A stretch of 34,475 nucleotides of DNA from Gryganskiella cystojenkinii (Eukaryota; Mortierellomycota; Mortierellomycetes; Mortierellales; Mortierellaceae). The translations under genes were made by a program, and so were the position numbers. The stretch covers positions 12,217 through 46,691 of the forward strand of contig JAAAIG010000227.1 in assembly GCA_015852425.1 (NCBI GenBank), given 5' to 3'. Positions 12,064 to 20,848 of this stretch are shown one piece after another (positions within the stretch are counted from its first letter, which is position 1; each line of letters opens with the position of its first letter). The notes beneath the pieces are model-generated. The model searched no databases. It was not told the origin of the DNA and saw only the letters and a program-made list of their open reading frames with translations.

Positions 12064-12070
12064 CCAATCA
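12064..12070 (+). promoter_or_regulatory. CCAATCA box
   Basis: CCAATCA is the consensus of the HAP/NF-Y complex. It lies 46 bases upstream of a TATA box and about 600 bases upstream of the kinase start codon, a normal promoter arrangement. Inferred from motif and spacing only. Confidence 0.4.
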
Positions 12071-12115
12071 ACCAAACAAAAAAAACGCCAACGGTCCCTC
12101 ACGCCCTTCTGCAAG

Positions 12116-12122
12116 TATAAAA
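12116..12122 (+). promoter_or_regulatory. TATA box for the kinase gene
   Basis: TATAAAA lies about 550 bases before the chosen kinase ATG. It predicts a transcription start near 12150-12200 and an untranslated leader of roughly 500 nt that is C/T/A-rich. It also argues that the open frame at 11528-12217 is not translated from this promoter. Confidence 0.45.
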
Positions 12123-12666
12123 CGGCGACCACCTGCACTTTACTTTTTATCCAAACACAAAGAAAAACATCTATATACACAGACACAATATCAACATTCT
12201 GTCTCTTTCTCGACTAGCTCCTCCTTCTGTCATCAACTGGATAAACACCTCAGTCACCCTTGAACCCCAATAACAACCCATCATCACCATCGTATCGTCA
12301 CTGCGTTATCTCCCTCCTCGTCAGTCATTATCCTTCTCTCCGATAGTGCTGTTCTCTCCCCATTTTTCTTCTCGACCTCCTCGAACATTTCTCCTTACTT
12401 CTTTTCGACTCGACCCTTTTTTCCCTTTCCGAGAAACCAAAAACAAAAAAAGCATTCGTCGTCGTTCGCACATTGCCACCACCGACTTCTCATTCCCTTT
12501 CGCATTTCCATTCCCTTCTCATTTCAGTCTCATCGAGACAAATAGCAGCTCCATGCTCCACAGGTCCGACGCTGCACTCCTTTCTTCTTCGATTTCCTTA
12601 CCCCCGTCTCACCCACAAATCAATTTCAACCCCAACCAAAACAACAATATCAACCTGGAACACAAA

Positions 12667-14586
12667 ATGACACCAACCCTCTACACCAATGCCCCCGTCA
12701 CACAACTACCCCACTTCATCGACAACGGCAGCTTGGTCCTTCAGAATATGCTCGGCGTCGGCGCCTACGGATCCGTCTTCAGGGCCATCGACACGCGCAC
12801 GAGAGAGACCTATGCAGTCAAGAGCCTGAACAACACTGGATTGGACTCCCGACAAAGAGCATTTCAGACCCATGAGGCTAAACTTCACGGTCTGGTCTCG
12901 GGGCACCCGAATATTGCGACGTTACACAGGATCATTGAAGAAGACGACTGTTTATACATGGTCCTGGATTGTGGGACGGAGGGTGATCTCTTTCATAAAA
13001 TAACGGAGCGAGGCGGACTCGTTGGCAACGACCAGGCCATTAAGTCGACCTTTGACCAGATCGCCAGCGCTGTCCTGCATTGTCACTCCAAAGGTGTTTT
13101 CCACCGAGATCTTAAGGTAAAAAAATACACCTCGCTGGAAAAACTCTCAGTCTGCATCCTTATACGCTTGCGATATGATCTCGAGGAGGAACAACAACCC
13201 AGGTGCATCCAACCCGTTTTTTTGCCCGCCGCTCTCCCTTTCCCTCTTTTCTCTCGCTCTCTCTTGTCCTTCTGTCTCTTCTTTGTTGTCGCCTCGACCT
13301 ACCCCTCGTTCCATTCGAGATTCGAGGGATGCCCTTCTCCTCCAAATTTTTCAGACTCAATTGACTTCTGCGCCACCTGGCTCGTACTCGGAACAATTTG
13401 GCTTTGCCACATTGCAAAATGAAGGGAAGGATGGGGGATGCATGGGAACACGAACGCGTTACGGCTATTTTTTTTCTCAACTCCGCTGTCTGATCTGTTG
13501 GGCCTTTAAGTGAGGGAAATTTAGTTTTCAGACAACTGACCTCACCTCTTCCTCTTCCTCTTCTTCTTTCCCCTTTTTTATTTCTCTCTCTTTCTTTCTT
13601 TCTTTCTTCCTTGCTTCCTTTCTTCCTCTTTTTACTTTCATTCTTTCCCCTCTGCTTTTCTACTTTAGCCAGAAAACATTATCATGTTTGATCAGTCGGT
13701 CAAGCTTGTTGATTTCGGACTTGCAACGACCGATCCAGTGTCAAGTGATTTCGGATGCGGGTCAACGTTTTATTTATCACCAGGTATGTTTTTCATCTCT
13801 TTTTGTATTTTTTGTATGCTTCATTGAATTGCATTTACATCCGGATAGTGCAAACAACAAAGCGGAAGACAACATTAACGTGCGAAGTGAAAGGGGAAAA
13901 TTGTCTGTGCAAAAACACAGAGAGGCACGAGGGGAAGAGATTCAGGGTTGAGCCAAGATACGGGCGCATTAATCAAACGCCTCAATTGAAAAAAAAAAAA
14001 AAAAAACAGATTCGCTAATTTCACCAACCATCCCTCACTCTCGCTCTATTACGTTCGATTTCACGAAATAGAATGTCAAGGCGGTTATGTCGAGATGGTC
14101 AAAGCATATGACAGTGCGGCGAATGATGTTTGGTCCTTAGGTGTGATTCTCATCAACTTGGTCTTTGGTCGTAATCCATGGAAACAGGCCTGTACGAGGG
14201 ATGAGACCTTCTCGGCCTATATCCTCGACAACGATTTTCTTCAGACTATCCTGCCCATGTCGAGAGAGTTCAACGAGATCATCAAGTCAGTTTTTTGTCT
14301 CAACCCAAGGAAACGCATCGGTCTTGCAGAACTCCAGAGACGCGTCCTTGCTTGCGAATCATTTACCGCTCCCGCGTTCTTGTCTTCATCGGCGTCATCG
14401 TCTACTTCCACTGCTGCTGCCCCAGCAACGCCGATGACCACTGTTCTCGCCGGTTCAAGGGTCTCGGCTTTGACAGTCGCTCACGCTCTCACGGCGGCCC
14501 CGGCGGCTGCCGCTTCAGCAGGAGACAAGATCTACAACAATGGCGACAAGGAAGACTCGGGGGTCGATCTCCGGTCAATGACATAA
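12667..14586 (+). CDS. Ran1/Pat1/Sks1-like serine/threonine protein kinase
   Basis: Three exons (12667-13116, 13669-13783, 14072-14586) join to 359 aa. The kinase domain is complete: Gly-rich loop LGVGAYGSVF (29-38), ATP lysine K52 in YAVK, helix-C Glu near 70, catalytic loop HRDLKPEN (146-153), DFG (165-167), and SPECQGG (187-193) in place of APE. The CQGG after SPE and the short N-terminus are characteristic of the Ran1/Pat1 (fission yeast) and Sks1/Vhs1 (budding yeast) group, which act in meiotic control and glucose signalling; the substrate here is unknown. Intron 1 (552 nt, C/T-rich) splits HRDLK from PEN and intron 2 (288 nt) splits SP from ECQGG. The C-terminus (about 250-359) is an Ala/Ser/Thr-rich tail. 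The start at 12667 has A at -3 and places the domain near the N-terminus; upstream in-frame ATGs at 12553 and 12346 would add low-complexity sequence and have poorer context. Confidence 0.9.
13581..13625. repeat. CTTT-rich microsatellite in kinase intron 1
   Basis: CTTT/CTTC units lie in the polypyrimidine stretch that precedes the TTTAG acceptor at 13668. They may simply serve as an extended polypyrimidine tract. Confidence 0.7.
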
Positions 14587-16624
14587 AATATGTTTCCCTT
14601 CCCTCCCCCTCCTCAACCATTTTTATCTACTCCTTCCGTCACCTATGCTGTCTTTTCTTCTCTATTTCTCATCTCCTTTCCTTCTGTGGTCCGTTTCTTG
14701 CAAGTGTTGTTCTCTTCTTCCGCTTCGCTTAGTCCAAGCGAGCGTTCCTGGAAAAGTTATCGAGCCCATCAAAAGGGCAAAAAACAGAACAGTCAGGTAT
14801 CGCCGGGACAGTCGATCAAACATATCGCTCAGATTAAGTGAAGCGAACTCTTTCTGCCGTATTGATATTTGGGGCACAATCACTACCAGGTAATCGAAGA
14901 GCGAGAGAGGAAGGAAGCAGGGACCCGGACCATCGAAAATCTCTCCTCCTTCTGTCTTCCCTCACTTTTTGCTCCCTGGCTACTTTGTGTCACCGCCTGT
15001 CGTGTCCGTTCTGAACCTGATGGACCTGAATTTTTTGTTCTCTTTTTTTTTCTCTCTCCCATTGCAATTTGCACACAACGAACAACAACAACAATAACAA
15101 TAACAAAACGCCCAGCGAGAGGGGGAAAGCCTTTCTCTCAACCAATGACCAAAAAACCCTCCTCTCTTCCTTTCCTTGACACACAAACATTGTATCAATA
15201 TTCCCACTCCTCTCTGCCTTGCATATTTTGATCTCTTATTTTTTTTCTTTTCGCCTGTTCATTTGCCTTGTAGTAGCCATTCAATCCATTTGCTTTTTTT
15301 TCGCGCACTTTTCTTGAACAATAAAAATACCCCAAAAATCGAGTGTATTTTTTTTTTTACATCTTTCCATTCTTTTCTGGTGACACACTATTCAATAGCT
15401 CGCGAGGAAAGACCAACGGTTATGCGAATGTCGAACGAAAACAGAATTGCATATTCCCAACGACAATTTTTCGATTGCTGACCATAAGCTTGTATTTTTA
15501 TTTTTGTTGTTCTCGCGTTGTATTGCAACAATGCGAGAGGAAGCGCGCGCGCAAGAAGGTTGTGAAAAGCTGAACTTTTTTTTGTGCGTGTTTAAGTGTG
15601 TAAAGTGTGTAATTGTATGGTTGTGTGCTTTTCTATTTTGTCCGACCACGCACCTGTGTCTGTGGACTCCTGCGTTCAACGACCGAGATAAAAAATAAAA
15701 ATCGTGGAGATCTCAAAACGGATGCCTAGATGACCTCTTTTTGTTTGTTTCCAAAAAATAACACATTGACAGCTGTTTAGCCATCACTACGACACGCTAT
15801 GCGCGCTTTTCGGTGTCAGTAGATTCCATCGTCTCTCTCAGAGAACCATTGGCGTTCGGACCCTCATTGGACTAAGAATTTAGCGGGATAAATCAGACAC
15901 AAAGCATGAAAGACGATGGCCGACCAAGGTTTAGCCTTTCGGGATGATATGAGAGGAGATCAGTGATGATGTCGTCGATTTGTTATTTTATGGAGAGAAG
16001 AATACCCAAAAAAGACCATGGGAGGAATTGAAAGGAAGGTCCAAGCGGTGGTTCGCGCTAGCTGTCGAAAAAAGATAATGCCTGTTTTTCGGGCCTTTCT
16101 TTCCTTCCTTTTGAATCGACCAATGACTAAGGTGTGAAGTGCGAAGAGTTCTCAGATGAGCAATAAATAAGACGCCAAACGGAGAACAGGGGTGAGGGAG
16201 AGAATCGAGAAGAGAAGGGCAAAGTGACTGAATTTTTAAAAAAAACGAGGTTCCTTTTTCTTTCCTATCTCCTCTTTTTCGTCTCGTTTCTCTCTTTGTA
16301 GGATTCAAAAGGAAATATTTTCCTCTCTGAGCCTTTGTCCCACTTTGACTGACTCGTGTTATTCTCGCGTTTTCTTTTCCATTGTTTCGCCATCTCGTTT
16401 TCTTTTTTCGCTCTGTCTAATCACGTCCAATGGACGAACCATCTTGACTTCAACCCCTATGCATTGATTTCATTGGCGGATCTAACAATGGGACACGGAC
16501 GATCGGAAACACGCCCATAGAATTTCCTTCTGCCCAGCGTCCGTGTCGGTTGGTCCGTCCGCGACTGACCTGTTTTCTTTCTATCCCCTCCCCTTGGGCA
16601 AGAAATGCAATTTTTTTTTCCTTT
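14587..16624. other. Intergenic spacer after the kinase gene
   Basis: No supported gene. The plus strand is T/C-rich to about 15400, giving several chance frames on both strands. It holds the kinase 3' end, with no well-placed AATAAA seen directly after the stop. Confidence 0.45.
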
Positions 16625-16739
16625 GGTTGATCACCTCTTTCTTGTGGTTGATCACCTTTTCCTTTTGGTTGATCACCTTTTCCTTTTGGTTGATCACCTC
16701 CTTCTTTTGGTTGATCACCTTTTCTTTTGGTTGATCGCC
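16625..16739. repeat. Minisatellite: six 21-bp units with GGTTGATCACC core
   Basis: Six units start at 16625, 16646, 16667, 16688, 16709 and 16729. Five contain GGTTGATCACC and the last GGTTGATCGCC; the spacers are T/C-rich (for example TTTTCCTTTT). Spacing is 21, 21, 21, 21 and 20 bases. On the minus strand the unit would encode a 7-residue repeat (GDQPKxK), but the 20-base step breaks that frame and nothing around it looks coding, so I read it as non-coding DNA. The core contains the palindrome TGATCA. Confidence 0.9.
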
Positions 16740-17134
16740 TTCTTTCTTTTTCCACTTTTCTCCCTTTTTTTTTGGTGGTTGAGGAGGGGAACATCGAAGG
16801 AAAAGCCCGTGCAGAAAAGTTTTTGGTTTACGTTTTCAGGGATATACGTCCGCGTTCGGTTATTGCGGGTTTTTTCACCAAAACCAAGTTTTCTAAGGAT
16901 CTTCCCATTTCCATTGGACGGAAAATTTTAACCTCAATAAAAAACTGTAAAAATTTAAATCGAATCGATTTCGCCAATGGGAACTGGTATTACGAGAAGA
17001 TAATCATGAAGGATTGGGGGTGACATGGGCAAATAGACGGTTAGAGAGAATAGACAGACAGGGAAACAAAATTGCAAAGGGGGCAGGCAATGTGCCAAGC
17101 TGAGGCTAGGACAGTGGAAAAAAAGCAGCACATA

Positions 17135-17140
17135 TTTATT
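17135..17140 (-). terminator. Poly(A) signal AATAAA (minus strand)
   Basis: AATAAA on the minus strand lies about 44 bases beyond the second in-frame stop (17184) of the upstream gene but about 390 beyond the first stop (17529). Its position suggests that the transcript, and perhaps the coding region, extends past 17529. Confidence 0.5.
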
Positions 17141-17183
17141 GTGTCGACCTAGAGCAATACCAGCTCCCTGATTCTTCCTTAGC

Positions 17184-17528
17184 TCAGGGGTCTTTGCTTA
17201 TCGGGTGTCTTGGATCACTTTCTAAGCTTGCATCACCTGGCTCCTTCCCCAGTGCCTTGATCTTTGAAACGTGGTTTACGGTAAGAGTTCCAGACCCCAA
17301 TTCTATTGAAGGTCCGTCCTCGTCCATGGCCCGGTCCCCCAAATCCCCGTTGACGTCCCTCTCCCCTTCTTTTTCTTGTGGTTGTTCCTCGGTATCGGAC
17401 TTTGTCCTAGGCTCGTATTCATTATCGTAGTCGTTCTCACGCTCGCGTCCGTGATCGTCTAGGCGTTCGTAGCGGTCTTGTGAAGCAGCTTCGTGCTTGT
17501 GTAGTTGTCTTTCCTCAACGACCACCCC
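17184..17528 (-). other. Open in-frame extension after the stop at 17529
   Basis: Directly after the TAA at 17531-17529 the same frame stays open for 114 codons to TGA at 17184. The translation is strongly hydrophilic, rich in Asp, Glu and Arg (for example RERENDYDNEYEP), then becomes ordinary protein-like (LTVNHVSKIKALGKEP). Its style matches the exon before it. It may be the true C-terminus reached by readthrough, by an unrecognised small intron, or in an allele without the stop; or it may be a 3'UTR that was recently coding. Confidence 0.45.
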
Positions 17529-20500
17529 TTAGGAATACGCTGGATCTCGGTGTTCGTCGTCGACATCCATGTCCTCGCCATCCTTCTCCCCCAACTCAGG
17601 CGAGAACTCCTCGGTCTTGAAATCAAGAGACTTGCTACTGTTGTTGCTGCTGTTGCTACTGTGGGCTGGTCTGTCTCTTTCATTTCCTCCGTCGTTTTCA
17701 CGGCCGTCATCGTCCTTATCCCCGCCGTAGTTTGACAAGGAAAAAGAACGGAAGCAGGTTGTCAAGGGAGATGACATCATCCGTCTTATCTGAGCACTGC
17801 TGCTGATGTTGTTGTTGTTGTTGCTGTTGCTATTGCTGTTGCTGGCACCGTTGCAGCCAGGGTTTGAAGGCGTAAAGAGATGATCATGATGATGTTGACT
17901 CGAAGGGGCGGCAGTCGGAGCTTGTCCTAGTGGTGGTGACGACACTGCGAAGCTGCTATCGCTGCGTTTGAATTCTGGCAGGTCTGGAAGTTCATCCATC
18001 GTTAGCCGTCCGCTCGCCTAGTAACATGAGATTGGTATAACACAAATAGTTTGATTAGCACACAAGTGATGGGGCTTAGCGCTGCATGATATCTGACAGC
18101 TCGTTCTCTTCGAATAAAATGGCAACAAAAGAAACATACCACCAAACCTGCCCAATCCATGTACATCTTGATAGTCAGCTCCAAGTGAGGTTCCTCCCGT
18201 GAGAGCTCAACACAGCCCCAAGGATGATCCTGACAACGTCTCCCATACTGTATCTGAAGTAGTTGAGCATACTCGACCACCTCTGAGAACTGGATCGTAT
18301 TCTTTCCCGATCCAGGAATATTACTATTCGGCACAGTAGTAAGTGTGTGCTGCGTGACTCCTGTAGGAACGGGGGGGATGGCATTTCCCGATATAGATAT
18401 TGAAGATACTGTGGATATGGTGATAGGTGAGGAAACAACCCCGTTAGCTCGTCGGTGCCGAGGATTACTCATGTTTCGTGAGAGTGAGGAACTCGATCCA
18501 AACGGAGACACCGATCCGGGCGAGGATGCTTGGCTCATTTGAAGGGCAATATCTGAACTTCCCCAACGGAAATGACGGCCCTCGTTCTCACCCTTGGCTC
18601 CCGGAGAAGGGGTCGTCGGGTGATACTCTCGGTTGCTCAACTCTGCATAATTAGCCTATATACGAAAACATAAAAGTGGTTATTACTATGCGTGACAACC
18701 TCTGGGGTCTTTAGAAGACACCGCATTTTGGACATGTTGGAAAAATGAATGAGTAACTCACTGATGCAAATGCTGCTTGGACTCTCAAAGTACCAGCAGA
18801 AGCATGTCGTTTCAGGTAATTATGTGGTCGCATTTCATCTTCCTCCACCATACGATCTCGATCTTGATCGTCCATCACGACCTGCGCGCCGCCATGGTTT
18901 CTTTCTAGTGAAGGTCCGTCTCCTTGCTCAGGACTTCTTGGTGAGACTTGTTGACCTGTAGCCCATATCGTAAGGGTAAAAATATCGTTGTCATTAGAAA
19001 AGTGATAAAAAAAAAAGACCTCTCCCTCTCCCTTTCTCTCTGTCCGCTTGATATTGCCACGAAAATTTTATGCTGTCACTTACCGACGTCCTGTCTTTTT
19101 CTCTTCACAGTCGATCCTTGGTGTGGAGAATACACGTTAATCTCCCCGCTTGAATACGGTGATCGAGCTGTCGTCAAGGGCGGTGATGAAGGCGATGAGA
19201 CCTGTCCAGAGTGACTCTTGGAGTGATAAGCACTATCTGTGGTCCAGATTGGCTTTGGTTCTTGGTGCCGAGAGGATGGTGAAGATGAGGTTGGTGAGGA
19301 TGATGGGAATTGAACGGGTGCAGAGTGGTAGGCATTCGACGAAGAGGGATTTCGATGACTGTACTGGCGACTATTTGTCGTCAACATCGGAGCCTGTTCC
19401 AGGAACGGGTATGCATACTGTTGTTGTTGTTGTTGCTTGTTTCCTAGGCCCTCGCCATTAGCCGTCTGAACAGCATAATAGAGTTGCTGAGAGGGCTCTA
19501 CCGGTGATCGCGGTGAATTGCCGGTGAATCCTCTGCCAGAGATGGATAGACTTGCAATCTTGGCGGTATCAATCGGTCCGCTACTTGTATAATGCCGTTG
19601 TCGAGGCAGAGCTGTTTGACTTTGCTGGTGCTGCTGTTGCTGTTGTTGCTGCTGCTGATGTTGTTGCTCTCGCTGCTGTAATTGCTTCTGTTGAAGCTGC
19701 TGTTGATGATGCAGTGACGGGAACTCGATTGTGACAGGATGCAACGTCAACTCTTTCAACAACGCGACCACCTGATCATCATAACGAATCGCATCCCAAG
19801 GGAAACCGAGGTTCTCCTGGTGCTTTTTCAATCCGTTTACATACCAGTGTAGATTACTGGATTTGATCCTCTTAGCTTGATGCCTAAGATATTTCAGGAT
19901 TGCGTCTCGGGAGATAGGGTATAGACTTCCATCTGGGTTCAAGAGGTCCAGCTCCTCGGCGATCTTTGAATAGGTCCTCCAAGCGGTCGCGTATGGGTCC
20001 TTCTTTTTGGGTCCGCCGGGCAAGGGCTGTGACTCTACCGCTAATGCCGAAGCTGTTGCTGTTGTTGTCGTCGCGGTAGGAGCTGGACGCTGGCCAGCAG
20101 CGGGCAAATTTCCTGCAGAGACACTGTGATGTAACCGTGGTTGATGAGTAGAAGACGAGGAAGAAGGGTAGCTTTCTGAGGATGTTGGAGGGTTGGGAGG
20201 AGGATATTGGGGTTGAGGATGCATCACACTCGAGAATGAACGGGAATGGGGCCTGGTCGTAAAGGAAGGGTCAGAGGACTGGACAACCATGGGAAGTTGA
20301 CGAGTGGATTGCAATGGCTGCTCTGGACTGTTGTAAGTCGAAGACGAAGAGCGATCCCGATGGTGCTTCGGCGGTGGAGGCGGAGGTGAATCGTGATGCT
20401 GATGCGAGTAACCGTTGCTATGACCGTTTCTACGATGCTGCGAAAAGTAGTATGGTGGTTGTGAAGGTGAGGAAGCTAACGATTGAGAAGAAGGCTTTTC

Positions 20501-20848
20501 TGCGCGCAATTGGTGATAGTGTTGTTGGTGATGATCATTATATCTCGAGGTGTTCATTGAGTGAGCTGTTGAGGAAGAGGAGGAGCGCAGAGAAGATTTG
20601 GAAGGATGATCAGGTGCTCCATTCATGGGCTGGTCAGACTGGGGCCAATGCCCATAAGACTCGCGTGATGTTGAAGAAGAGTGCTGTTGGTCTGCATGGT
20701 AGGGGTCGCGATATTGGTGGTTGTTGTGATGTTGTTGTTGCTGTTGATGTGCCGAATAGTGTTGAGGTTGAGGTTCTGGCGAGAAAGGAGGGTGGGGGAA
20801 TGACTGGTGATAAGATTCGGACGCTGACGCGTGGCTAGATCGACTCAT
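17529..20848 (-). CDS. Gln/Ser-rich protein with recombinase core-binding-like domain
   Basis: Four exons (20848-19084, 18955-18762, 18655-18140, 18017-17529) join in frame to 987 aa; donors are GTAAGT, GTGAGT and GTATGT, acceptors CAG/TAG. Residues 1-280 are low complexity (Ser, His, Gln, Pro). Residues about 283-372 form a compact helical domain (DPYATAWRTYSK..., YLRHQAKRI, LHWYVNGLKKHQ, LGFPWDAIRY) whose pattern recalls the SAM-like core-binding domain of tyrosine recombinases; no catalytic recombinase domain follows. A polyglutamine tract spans 381-410. A second conserved-looking block at about 770-840 includes LLQIQYGRRC, HPWGCVEL and LELTIKMYMDWAGLV, split by the last intron. The rest is Ser/Asn-rich and acidic. 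No signal peptide or membrane segment. A nuclear DNA-binding regulator is a plausible guess, not shown. The frame continues past the TAA (see 17184-17528). Confidence 0.85.
19619..19708 (-). repeat. CAG/CAA (polyglutamine) tract in coding exon
   Basis: This run of Gln codons with a few His, Leu, Lys and Arg interruptions encodes residues 381-410, directly after the predicted DNA-binding-like domain. CAG and CAA codons are mixed, which limits slippage. A shorter Ser/Asn codon repeat occurs in exon 4 near 17810-17850. Confidence 0.85.

Noticed and set aside
11528..12217. 229-codon open frame on the plus strand upstream of the kinase
   Set aside because: The A/C-rich sequence lacks stops by composition, and the frame spans the CCAAT and TATA boxes of the kinase promoter. 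The product is low-complexity Thr/Gln/Lys/Ser sequence.
12346..12666. In-frame N-terminal extension of the kinase (ATGs at 12346 and 12553)
   Set aside because: The extra residues are low-complexity Phe/Ser/Pro encoded by the C/T-rich leader; the ATG at 12667 has better context and suits the short N-terminus of Ran1-like kinases.
16450..16794. Minus-strand frame with GDQPKxK heptapeptide repeats
   Set aside because: The repeat is a 21-bp minisatellite and the frame breaks at the 20-base step. Sequence on either side is not protein-like.
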